A stretch of DNA of 5,630 bases. Origin: CAKZRD01 sp964549155 (GTDB taxonomy: Archaea > Nanobdellota > Nanobdellia > Pacearchaeales > GW2011-AR1). The stretch covers positions 1 to 5,630 of the forward strand of contig CAZJUG010000032.1 of the NCBI GenBank assembly GCA_964549155.1, given 5' to 3'. The number at the start of each line of letters is the position of its first letter. Positions within the stretch are counted from its first letter, which is position 1. The notes beneath the pieces are model-generated. The model was not told the origin of the DNA and searched no databases. It saw only the letters and a program-made list of their open reading frames with translations. The translations under genes and the position numbers were made by a program. This document shows, piece after piece, positions 1 through 4,493 of this stretch.

Positions 1-25
1 CTCAAGACGAGCATCATCTAGGAAA

Positions 26-45
26 CCGCACCTTTTAAGGTGCGG
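26..45. repeat. Near-perfect hairpin CCGCACCT-TTTA-AGGTGCGG
   Basis: Eight-base GC-rich arms at 26-33 and 38-45 enclose the four-base loop TTTA. The loop resembles a Lys anticodon loop, but arm symmetry and the missing T-arm rule out a tRNA. It ends directly in a purine-rich GGAGGAGGT. It could be a terminator of an upstream gene or a structured element. Read on the minus strand it follows TGACCTC and contains CTC-CGCACC, a weak echo of the element at 668-706. Confidence 0.5.
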
Positions 46-65
46 AGGAGGTCATTTTACATTAT

Positions 66-146
66 GTGACTTGTAGGGGAGGTTGTGGAACAACCAGAAC
101 CATAGAATATCAACCAAATCAATATGGCATGCACCCAAATAATTGA
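66..146 (+). CDS. Possible 26-aa ORF overlapping the start of the next ORF
   Basis: A GTG-started frame reads VTCRGGCGTTRTIEYQPNQY and then GMHPNN before TGA at 144-146. It overlaps the ORF at 124 by 23 nt in a different frame. A strong purine-rich GGAGGAGGT lies at 44-52, 13 nt before the GTG, which is too far for an ideal ribosome binding site. The nearer ATG at 64 meets a TGA at once. The composition, with two cysteines in CRGGC, looks protein-like, but no family is recognised. A one-base skip at the terminal TGA would fuse it to the downstream ORF, so it could be the N-terminal part of a frameshifted gene, or it may be chance. Confidence 0.2.
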   Translation: MTCRGGCGTTRTIEYQPNQYGMHPNN

Positions 147-348
147 ATTGCTTGGAAGAGAAAGAAATGAAATGCAAAAGGAAATTGAAAGAGATAGATT
201 GAGATTGAGCAGACAACAAGGTCATAATATAGATTTTGATGAGGCAAAAAAACATTTTCTTTGTAATTATCTTGGGCCTTGGGCAGAAAAGTTTAGGGAA
301 CATTATTGTAGGGATATATGCCATTATGCCTGTCATAGGCAAAATTAA
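124..348 (+). CDS. Small hypothetical protein, Cys/His-containing C-terminus
   Basis: The product is 74 aa and I cannot assign it to a named family. Residues 6-29 (IIELLGRERNEMQ, then KEIERDRLRL) form a charged, probably helical stretch. The second half, NIDFDEAKKHFLCNYLGPWA onward, alternates aromatic and charged residues like a folded domain. It ends in HYCRDICHYACH, with three cysteines and three histidines that could bind a metal; this is an inference. The frame opens after a TAG at 103-105, so ATG 124 is the first plausible start. No TATA box lies 29 nt upstream and no Shine-Dalgarno site adjoins the ATG, so the start or the upstream continuity is uncertain. Protein-like composition argues against a random ORF. 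A T7 run follows the stop. Confidence 0.5.
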   Translation: MACTQIIELLGRERNEMQKEIERDRLRLSRQQGHNIDFDEAKKHFLCNYLGPWAEKFREHYCRDICHYACHRQN

Positions 349-360
349 TAATTTTTTTAC
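349..360 (+). terminator. Oligo-T terminator candidate after the small ORF
   Basis: A run of seven T (352-358) follows the TAA stop of the 74-aa ORF by three bases. Archaeal termination commonly needs only a T-rich stretch. There is no stem directly in front of it. Confidence 0.35.
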
Positions 361-367
361 ATAATCT

Positions 368-390
368 GTTGAAGTGACCTCTAAGAACTC
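368..390 (+). repeat. Partial copy of the tRNA-adjacent element (GTTGRAGTGACCTC box)
   Basis: GTTGAAGTGACCTCTAAGA at 368-386 matches GTTGGAGTGACCTCGAAGA at 659-677 in 17 of 19 positions. ACTC then follows, as in the full copy, and a hairpin (CTTTTC-TTTA-GAAAAG) takes the place of the CACC/GGTG hairpin. The rest has diverged, so this is either a degenerate copy or a related module. Confidence 0.5.
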
Positions 391-477
391 CTTTTCTTTA
401 GAAAAGAAAAGCTCCTCCTAACCAAAAGAAACTAAATTACATTGGGAGAGGAGTCCTAAAAAATTCTATGGGAATTA

Positions 478-530
478 CAGAAATTGAAAAAATTTCTGTC
501 CCTTCAAAATAGGATCTTTCATTTTGCAGG
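478..530 (+). repeat. Double-hairpin module, copy 1
   Basis: First hairpin: CAGAAATT (478-485), loop GAAAA, AATTTCTG (491-498). Second hairpin follows after two bases: 501-510 pairs with 521-530 around a CAAAAT/ATTTTG top, 9 of 10 pairs with one mismatch (504/527). The arrangement and even the mismatch position recur in copy 2 at 570-620. GGG 470-472 could alternatively pair with CCC 500-502 and extend the first stem. Confidence 0.55.
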
Positions 531-569
531 TTTAGGGAACTTCAACCGAGTTCTTTTCTTTTTAACATC

Positions 570-620
570 CAGAAAGATTTTTTATCTTTCTGTCCTTCCA
601 AATTTTTCAATTTGAAAGGA
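570..620 (+). repeat. Double-hairpin module, copy 2
   Basis: First hairpin: CAGAAAGAT (570-578), loop TTTTT, ATCTTTCTG (584-592). Second hairpin: 593-604 pairs with 609-620 in 11 of 12 positions, around CAAATT/AATTTG with loop TTTC; the single mismatch (598/615) is directly below that top stem, as in copy 1. The first stems share CAGAAA and TTTCTG ends but have different paired interior bases, as expected if structure is selected. Confidence 0.55.
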
Positions 621-667
621 AAGAAAATTTTTCTAAACAAAAGAAAAAACCTAAACTAGTTGGAGTG

Positions 668-706
668 ACCTCGAAGAGGTACTCGCACCTCCTTGGTGTT
701 CGAACC
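668..706 (+). repeat. tRNA-adjacent structured element, copy A
   Basis: This 39-nt stretch matches 4538-4575 at all but three substitutions and one indel. On the plus strand it folds as hairpin ACCTC-GAA-GAGGT (668-680), then a hairpin GCACC-TCCTT-GGTGT (685-699), then CGAACC. An alternative longer fold pairs CGAA 672-675 with TTCG 708-711, GG 678-679 with CC 705-706, and TCG 683-685 with CGA 701-703. It lies 168 nt past the 3' end of tRNA-Leu, oriented relative to that tRNA as copy B is to tRNA-His. No known RNA family is recognised. Confidence 0.6.
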
Positions 707-873
707 GTTCGAATCCTCTAAGGGGGAGAGGCTGTTCGCAATTTGCATTTCGCAAAGAAAATTAAAGAACTAAAGACCTTTGCTCAAAGCGAATTGCTCA
801 GATTCGAAGGGCAAATAAATTTGCAAAGTATACTTCTCTCAAAGCATATCTCTCTTCGTTCAATATGCTATAA

Positions 874-1011
874 TGGGGAGAGGAGGATTCGAACCCCCGT
901 AAGCTTACGCTACTAGGTATCTCACGAATGAATTGGTTTGTTAATGGACTCGAAGTCCAATCCCTTCACTCGACCTAAGCCTAGCCCGTTTGACCACTCC
1001 GGCATCTCCCC
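874..1011 (-). tRNA. tRNA-Leu (anticodon UAG) with a 55-nt archaeal intron
   Basis: This class II tRNA decodes CUA. Acceptor GGGGAGA (1011-1005) pairs fully with TCTCCCC (881-875), with discriminator A at 874 and no encoded CCA. The D arm contains GGAGTGGTCAAACGGGC. Anticodon stem CTAGG (984-980) pairs with CCTAG (917-913), the spliced loop is CTTAGGA, and a variable arm built on GTAAGCTTAC precedes the T arm GGGGG-TTCGAAT-CCTCC. Mature length without CCA is 83 nt. A TATA box lies 28 nt upstream of its 5' end. No T-run lies just after it; structured non-coding sequence follows instead. Confidence 0.95.
919..973 (-). other. tRNA-Leu intron at position 37/38 with bulge-helix-bulge
   Basis: The splice motif can be drawn completely: anticodon stem CTAGG/CCTAG; 3' bulge AT|A; four-pair central helix CTTA with TGAG; 5' bulge GG|T; outer helix CGAGTG with CATTCG (six pairs including one G-T). 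The bars mark cuts giving a 55-nt intron between nucleotides 37 and 38, the usual archaeal site. Inside the intron GGACT-TCG-AGTCC (958-946) makes a small hairpin, and GGATTGG/CCAATTC is a competing stem. It has no room for a homing endonuclease gene. Confidence 0.92.
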
Positions 1012-1038
1012 AGAGATGAAATAACTAGAACTATTAAG

Positions 1039-1047
1039 ATATAAAAA
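1039..1047 (-). promoter_or_regulatory. TATA box for tRNA-Leu
   Basis: TTTTTATAT on the minus strand. Adding the 29-nt box-to-start offset seen at the protein genes puts initiation near 1018, seven bases before the tRNA. The same octamer TTTTTATA lies at almost the same distance from tRNA-His. Confidence 0.7.
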
Positions 1048-1090
1048 GCTATTGGAAAACTATTGGATAAAACAAGCATTCTCTTTCAAC

Positions 1091-1149
1091 ATCTCTAAAA
1101 AATAAAAGAGATAAAAAAATAAAAATTTTTTGAGAATTTAATTATTCTC
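1091..1149 (-). terminator. Terminator region of the RRM gene
   Basis: Read on the minus strand, the stem GAGAAT/ATTCTC (1149-1144 with 1137-1132) overlaps the stop codon. It is followed by A6, T5 (1125-1121), T7 (1119-1113) and a second stem ATCTCT/AGAGAT at 1112-1091. The T-runs separate the RRM transcript from the tRNA-Leu promoter further down. Confidence 0.55.
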
Positions 1150-1498
1150 TAAAGTTCCTTCTTCCGCCACCAAATCCACCACGACTGCCGCCGCCACGAT
1201 TTCCGCCACGGTTAAAGCCGCCTCGACTTCCACCAAAATCTCTTCTTGGTGGTCTGTCTTCCATTGGTTTTGCTTCAGATACCTTAAGTTCTCTTCCTTC
1301 TACATCCTTTCCATTCATCTCAGAAATTGCTTTCTTAGCTGATTCTTCGTCTTCGATTGTTACGAATCCGAATCCTTTGGATCTTCCAGAAAATTTATCT
1401 TGGATAAGTGTTGCTTCAGCTACTTCATAGCCTTCAAAGATTTTTTTCAAACCTTCGCTATCAACACTAAAGGGCAAATTACCTACATATAATTTCAT
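1142..1498 (-). CDS. Small RRM RNA-binding protein with RGG tail
   Basis: The 118-aa product has one RNA recognition motif at residues 1-77 and a Gly/Arg tail at 88-118. RNP2 is LYVGNL (3-8) and RNP1 is KGFGFVTI (41-48), with the RNA-stacking aromatics Tyr4, Phe43 and Phe45 present. The tail holds SRGG 91-94, NRGG 96-99, NRGG 100-103 and SRGG 106-109. The layout matches small glycine-rich RRM proteins of cyanobacteria and other bacteria, and of plants, where they bind single-stranded RNA and are often cold-induced; cytoplasmic action is expected. AGGAGG sits six bases before the ATG, fixing the start. The best TATA box implies a leader of about 98 nt, long enough for self-regulation, which is an inference. 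RRMs are uncommon in most archaea, so past transfer is possible. Confidence 0.93.
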   Translation of the reverse strand: MKLYVGNLPFSVDSEGLKKIFEGYEVAEATLIQDKFSGRSKGFGFVTIEDEESAKKAISEMNGKDVEGRELKVSEAKPMEDRPPRRDFGGSRGGFNRGGNRGGGSRGGFGGGRRNFRE

Positions 1499-1504
1499 TT
1501 TGTT

Positions 1505-1510
1505 CCTCCT
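1505..1510 (-). promoter_or_regulatory. Ribosome binding site of the RRM gene
   Basis: A perfect AGGAGG on the minus strand with a six-base spacer AACAAA to ATG 1498. Confidence 0.85.
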
Positions 1511-1617
1511 GACATTTAATTGAGCTTAATTTATTCATAGAATTCTTCTTATTTTTTTCCTGACCTTTTTGACTGTCCCGATTTAACCATTTCCTTAAAT
1601 TTAGTGATTTTTGAGAG

Positions 1618-1625
1618 TATTTAAA
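1618..1625 (-). promoter_or_regulatory. TATA box candidate for the RRM gene
   Basis: TTTAAATA on the minus strand is the best box upstream of the RRM gene. A 29-nt offset puts the transcript start near 1596, leaving a leader of roughly 98 nt. Nearer AT-rich words are poorer matches. Confidence 0.5.
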
Positions 1626-1716
1626 TCTTGAGGTGTTTAAAAAGAGGGTTTTGAAAGAGGAATTTTTGCATGATTTCTGGAGTTAATATACTGAATGATA
1701 CTAAAAAATAGGAATG

Positions 1717-1724
1717 TTTAAATA
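1717..1724 (+). promoter_or_regulatory. TATA box for the TspO gene (leaderless)
   Basis: TTTAAATA begins exactly 29 nt before ATG 1746, so transcription should start at or within a base or two of that ATG. This decides the start against TTG 1737. The purine-rich GGAATG just upstream suits a TFB recognition element. Confidence 0.7.
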
Positions 1725-1745
1725 TATCTTTGGTTTTTGAATAGA

Positions 1746-2216
1746 ATGAAGAGTTGGTTGAAGCTTATTATTTCCCTTGTTCTTGTTCAATTAGTTGGCA
1801 TCACAAGTTCTTTTGCTACTAGGGGTTCTGTTTCAACTTGGTATGTGGAATTAGTAAAACCTTCATTTAACCCTCCTGGTTGGGTCTTTGGGCCTGTTTG
1901 GACTATTCTATATTTGATGATTGGAATCTCCCTGTTTATAGTTTGGAATAAAAAGAAAGCATTAAAGATGAGAAGGAAAGCTTATTGGATTTTTGCAATC
2001 CAGCTAGCTTTAAATTGGCTCTGGAGCATTGTTTTCTTCGGGATTCAAAGTCCTGGATTGGCTTTTTTGGTGATTTTTTCACTTTTGATTTTCATTATTC
2101 TGAATATAGTGTTTTTTTATAAAATCTCAAAAACTGCAGGTTGGTTGTTAGTTCCTTATTGGTTCTGGGTAAGTTTTGCTAGTGTTTTGAATTTGGCTAT
2201 TTGGTGGTTGAATTAA
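1746..2216 (+). CDS. tspO: TspO/MBR family membrane protein
   Basis: The 156-aa product is a tryptophan-rich sensory protein/translocator family member with five predicted membrane helices, roughly residues 5-24, 47-67, 79-99, 104-126 and 132-155. Family marks are the PSFNPPGWVFGPVWTILY stretch (39-56), LNWLWSIVFF (89-98), and the last helix with VPYWFWVSFASVLNLAIWWL (136-155). The length fits the usual 150-160 aa. Known members bind porphyrins or sterols in the membrane and take part in stress or tetrapyrrole signalling; the ligand here is unknown. An in-frame TTG at 1737 would add MNR, but the TATA spacing favours a leaderless message from ATG 1746. The gene is divergent from the RRM gene and convergent with the operon ending at 2259, so it probably stands alone. 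Confidence 0.93.
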   Translation: MKSWLKLIISLVLVQLVGITSSFATRGSVSTWYVELVKPSFNPPGWVFGPVWTILYLMIGISLFIVWNKKKALKMRRKAYWIFAIQLALNWLWSIVFFGIQSPGLAFLVIFSLLIFIILNIVFFYKISKTAGWLLVPYWFWVSFASVLNLAIWWLN

Positions 2217-2223
2217 ACCTTCA

Positions 2224-2256
2224 CAACTTTTTCTTTTCCCTTCTTTAGGTCTTTTC
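2224..2256 (+). terminator. T-rich terminator of TspO in the convergent gap
   Basis: The 42-nt gap between the two convergent genes is pyrimidine-rich on the plus strand, with T5, T4 and further T-runs through 2255. No stem is seen. The minus strand here is purine-rich, so the opposing operon has no obvious terminator in the gap and may read into the end of TspO. Confidence 0.4.
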
Positions 2257-2258
2257 AT

Positions 2259-2906
2259 TCAACTGCCAAAAAACTCTCGGACACAATCAATCTCTTCCCT
2301 CAAATAAGAAAAATAGGCTGTATTGAGATTCTGTTGAGTGGAGATTTCAATAATCATTGGGCAATCCAACACTTTAAGACAATCAAACTTTTTTTTATCT
2401 AAACATCCCGCAAATGTTTGATGGTCTTCTATTTTCCCCTTTTTATGATTATATCTTCTATCACTTAAATGAATATGTTGTATTCTATCTTGGTACTTAT
2501 TAACCATTTCTTCTAGATAGTTTGGATAGTGAAATGCATGACAACTATCCAAGACAAATTTAAGTTGGGGGAATTCTCGGAGTTTACTTTCTGCAAGAGT
2601 TTTCATAATATCAAATTCTCCAAATTTGAAATTAGGAACATTTTCTACACAGAACTGCATTTCAGATTCTACTCTAGGAATTTTTTGATGTGGATGGAAT
2701 ACAATTGCTTTAGCATTCAAATCGTTATATAATTTTTCTAAAGCACTAACATCAAATCCAAAATATGGAATAAAACTATCTCCAAAAAGCATGGGTGCAT
2801 GAATTGAGACATAGTTCAATCCTCTTAAATAAGACTTCATCTCTTCAGAGAGATTTTGATTCATTTCAGTTGTTCTACGGAAAGATATTTCAACTGCTTC
2901 TGGTTG
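2259..2906 (-). CDS. TIM-barrel sugar isomerase/endonuclease IV-like protein (N-terminus lost in gap)
   Basis: The visible 215 residues are the C-terminal bulk of an AP-endonuclease-family-2/xylose-isomerase-like barrel. Only about the first strand seems missing, since AVEISF (4-9) looks like the end of strand 1. In local numbering the conserved metal-site pattern is His36 (SIHAP), His71 and His73 (VFHPH), Glu88 (VENVPN), Asp120 and His123 (LDSCH), His146 (HIHLSD), Asp161-His162 (EDHQTF) and Glu187 (MIIEIS). This nearly complete ligand set resembles the three-metal site of endonuclease IV and the metal site of sugar-phosphate isomerase/epimerases. It could act in DNA repair or on a sugar; sequence reading alone cannot decide. 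It is separated from HisRS by N, so operon membership is likely but spacing is unknown. It is not fused to HisRS. Confidence 0.85.
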   Translation of the reverse strand, partial: QPEAVEISFRRTTEMNQNLSEEMKSYLRGLNYVSIHAPMLFGDSFIPYFGFDVSALEKLYNDLNAKAIVFHPHQKIPRVESEMQFCVENVPNFKFGEFDIMKTLAESKLREFPQLKFVLDSCHAFHYPNYLEEMVNKYQDRIQHIHLSDRRYNHKKGKIEDHQTFAGCLDKKKFDCLKVLDCPMIIEISTQQNLNTAYFSYLREEIDCVREFFGS

Positions 2907-3006
2907 NNNNNNNNNNNNNNNNNNNNNNNNNNNNNNNNNNNNNNNNNNNNNNNNNNNNNNNNNNNNNNNNNNNNNNNNNNNNNNNNNNNNNNNNNNNNNN
3001 NNNNNN
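2907..3006. other. Assembly gap of exactly 100 N
   Basis: A run of exactly 100 N is the conventional placeholder for a scaffold gap of unknown size. It removes the end of HisRS and the start of the barrel gene. Because the frames on both sides happen to agree, it makes one false open frame from 3953 to 2259. The HisRS end and barrel start need more than 33 codons, so the true gap is probably several hundred bases. Confidence 0.97.
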
Positions 3007-3953
3007 TCTATTGCTTTTTTATCTTGTCCCAATGAGACAATCAAGATTTCATCTTTTTTAGATTCAACTTTAGAAAGCAAAAATAATGGTTCTAAACCGA
3101 AAGAAATTCCAGTTGATTGAATTCCTTCGTTCATATAACTTCCTCCGCTAGAGAGTGCAACATTAAGTTCTTTTGACCAGATTTCAAAAACAGTTCCGTT
3201 GTAATAACTTAAACCTCTTGCTAAGAATGGGCGGAATTCTACTTCTACACTAAACTCCTTACAGATTTCCTTTATTTTTTTTATTTCTTGAAAGGAATCG
3301 TATTTCTCAAAAGACTTTTCTTCTGCTGTAAAAATCTTAACTAGTTTTTCTGCCTTTAGAGGTTTAAGGTTTTGTTCAACTTCTTTTTTAGAAAGTTTAT
3401 CTAATTTATCTAATTCTCTAATTATTTGTTCTTTGTCTTTATCTGCAACTTTTTCTTTTTCTAAGATTTCATTAATTAACTTTCGGTTATTTATGTAGAT
3501 TGTACAAGGAATTTTTAAATTTTCATAGACTTTTTTTGCTAAGGCAAGACATTCTGCTTCATCTTTCGCATTGCTCCCAATTATGTCCGCATCACACTGA
3601 ATAAATTGTCTTAATCTTCCCTTTCTTATTGGCTCATCTCTGAAAACATATCCAATTTGATATCTCCTATAAGGAAGTTTCTGGTTCTTAGCAATTCTTT
3701 TTAATTGAAATGTGAATTCAAATCTCAAGGCAAGTTTTCTTTTTCCTCTGTCTTCTAAAGAAAAGATATCTCTCACCGCTTCATCATTTTGATTTTTACC
3801 TCTGACAAATTCTTCATATTCAATTATTGGAGTTTCTGCTGGCTCGAAACCAAAAAGTTTGAATTGTTCCTTAATCAGCTCAAGCATTCTTTCTCTTTTC
3901 TTGGCATCTTGACCAAGAAAGTCTTGAAATCCTTTTACTGGTTCTGTGTTCAT
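3007..3953 (-). CDS. hisS: Histidyl-tRNA synthetase, C-terminus lost in gap
   Basis: The first 315 residues of a class II HisRS of about 420 aa are visible. The enzyme charges tRNA-His with histidine using ATP. Motif 1 lies in FGFEPAETPIIEYEEF (34-49), motif 2 in VFRDEPIRKGRLRQFIQCDA (103-122), and the HisRS signature is ARGLSYYNGTVFEI (245-258), with the HisRS-specific arginine at 246. ILIVSLGQ (303-310) opens the anticodon-binding domain, which the N run cuts. Oddities: motif 3 reads GISFGLEPL (282-290), with Pro289 where the class II arginine is expected, and the usual RGLDYY is RGLSYY. The ATG overlaps the previous stop as ATGA, and GAGGT lies seven bases upstream, so the two genes are translationally coupled. 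tRNA-His lies just upstream of the operon. Confidence 0.93.
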
Positions 3954-4438
3954 TTTTTAGACCTCGTTTTAGTCATTTTTGGTTTTTTTGTTTCCTTAGA
4001 CTCTCTTGATTTTTTTTTATATATTCCCTCAAAAAAAGACTTGTACTGTTCTTTGGCTATAGAAGTAGAATAATATATAATAAAGAAAGAAATAAGAAGA
4101 ATCATCTTAAGGTACCATTTGAACGGACCAAAAAGTCCTAGTAAAAACACTGCTCCGGAAAAGATTTCTAAAGAGTCAATTACAAGAAAAATGAGCATTT
4201 CTAACCATCTTCCCGAAAAAGATATCAAGAATAAACCAAAAAAAATCAATCCCCCACAAAATAGACATAAAACTGTTTTGGTAACCTCCTGATTTTTCCC
4301 TTGGATAAGTTGTAATGCTTGCTCTGAGAAATTAGTATAGTTCATCAAGTAAAGATAACTTGCAATAGTGACCATAGAAAAGGCAAGAACTAAAAGAATA
4401 CTTCCAATAAATATTTTCTTATTTTTTATCTTTACCAT
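3950..4438 (-). CDS. Four-helix membrane protein of unknown function
   Basis: I do not recognise this 162-aa protein. It has four hydrophobic segments near residues 9-31, 56-74, 80-102 and 107-124. A short soluble loop (33-54, with NFSEQALQLIQGKNQ) lies between the first two, and the tail 129-162 is very basic (KKKSRESKETKKPK, then MTKTRSKK) and could face RNA, ribosomes or membrane lipid. A TTG at 4453 would add MGRKE, but the GGAGG at 4449-4445 lies six bases before ATG 4438 and the promoter would start transcription near 4448, so ATG 4438 is chosen. Its stop overlaps the HisRS start by four bases (ATGA), making it the first gene of the HisRS operon. The link to HisRS is positional only. 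Confidence 0.75.
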   Translation of the reverse strand: MVKIKNKKIFIGSILLVLAFSMVTIASYLYLMNYTNFSEQALQLIQGKNQEVTKTVLCLFCGGLIFFGLFLISFSGRWLEMLIFLVIDSLEIFSGAVFLLGLFGPFKWYLKMILLISFFIIYYSTSIAKEQYKSFFEGIYKKKSRESKETKKPKMTKTRSKK

Positions 4439-4444
4439 CTCTTT

Positions 4445-4449
4445 CCTCC
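4445..4449 (-). promoter_or_regulatory. Ribosome binding site that fixes the membrane-protein start
   Basis: GGAGG with a six-base spacer AAAGAG to ATG 4438. Because it lies inside the frame opened by TTG 4453, it argues that the TTG is not the start. Confidence 0.8.
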
Positions 4450-4469
4450 CCAAATTAAAGAATTAATCT

Positions 4470-4477
4470 TATTTAAA
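4470..4477 (-). promoter_or_regulatory. TATA box for the membrane protein-HisRS operon
   Basis: TTTAAATA on the minus strand. A 29-nt offset gives a start near 4448, so the leader would be only about 10 nt and consist mostly of the Shine-Dalgarno site. Confidence 0.65.
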
Positions 4478-4493
4478 CTTGTTGTGGCGGGAG

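Larger units (their letters stand above)
361..873. other. Gene-free stretch rich in hairpins, candidate structured RNA region
   Basis: No convincing ORF exists on either strand here. Stems seen, left to right: 395-400 region CTTTTC-TTTA-GAAAAG; CTCCTC 412-417 with GAGGAG 448-453, plus inner CCAA/TTGG; double hairpin 478-530; GAACT 537-541 with AGTTC 549-553; double hairpin 570-620; the 668-706 element; CCTCT/AGAGG at 715-731; GCATTTCGC 745-753 with GCGAATTGC 789-797 (8 of 9 pairs) plus AAAG/CTTT inside; GCAAA 811-815 with TTTGC 820-824; AGCATAT 843-849 with ATATGCT 863-869. The density and repetition of modules suggest RNA rather than neutral spacer. RNase P RNA and SRP RNA hallmarks were looked for and not found. 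Sense strand is undetermined, with a mild preference for plus because of wobble pairs in the repeat element. Confidence 0.5.

Noticed and set aside
20..60. tRNA-Lys anticodon-like CTTTTAA in a GC-rich hairpin
   Set aside because: The stem leaves a 4-, 6- or 8-base loop, not seven, and there is no T arm or acceptor match.
52..342. 96-aa minus-strand ORF
   Set aside because: It is the antisense shadow of the small plus-strand ORF, with low-complexity hydrophobic content and no start signals.
64..348. Stop-codon recoding (TGA 67, TAG 103) in frame with the 74-aa ORF from ATG 64
   Set aside because: The frame would need two different recoded stops within 40 nt and there is no sign of a recoding element; a start at 124 is simpler.
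361..873. RNase P RNA or SRP RNA gene
   Set aside because: The conserved RNase P core strings and the SRP helix 8 motif are not seen on either strand.
361..873. CRISPR array
   Set aside because: Repeats are few, imperfect and unevenly spaced, and no cas gene is present.
2529..3061. Two plus-strand ORFs over the barrel gene and the N gap
   Set aside because: They are antisense to well-supported genes, and one runs through the N run.
3789..4073. 94-aa plus-strand ORF
   Set aside because: It is a Phe/Leu-rich shadow of the lysine-rich HisRS and membrane-protein codons on the other strand.
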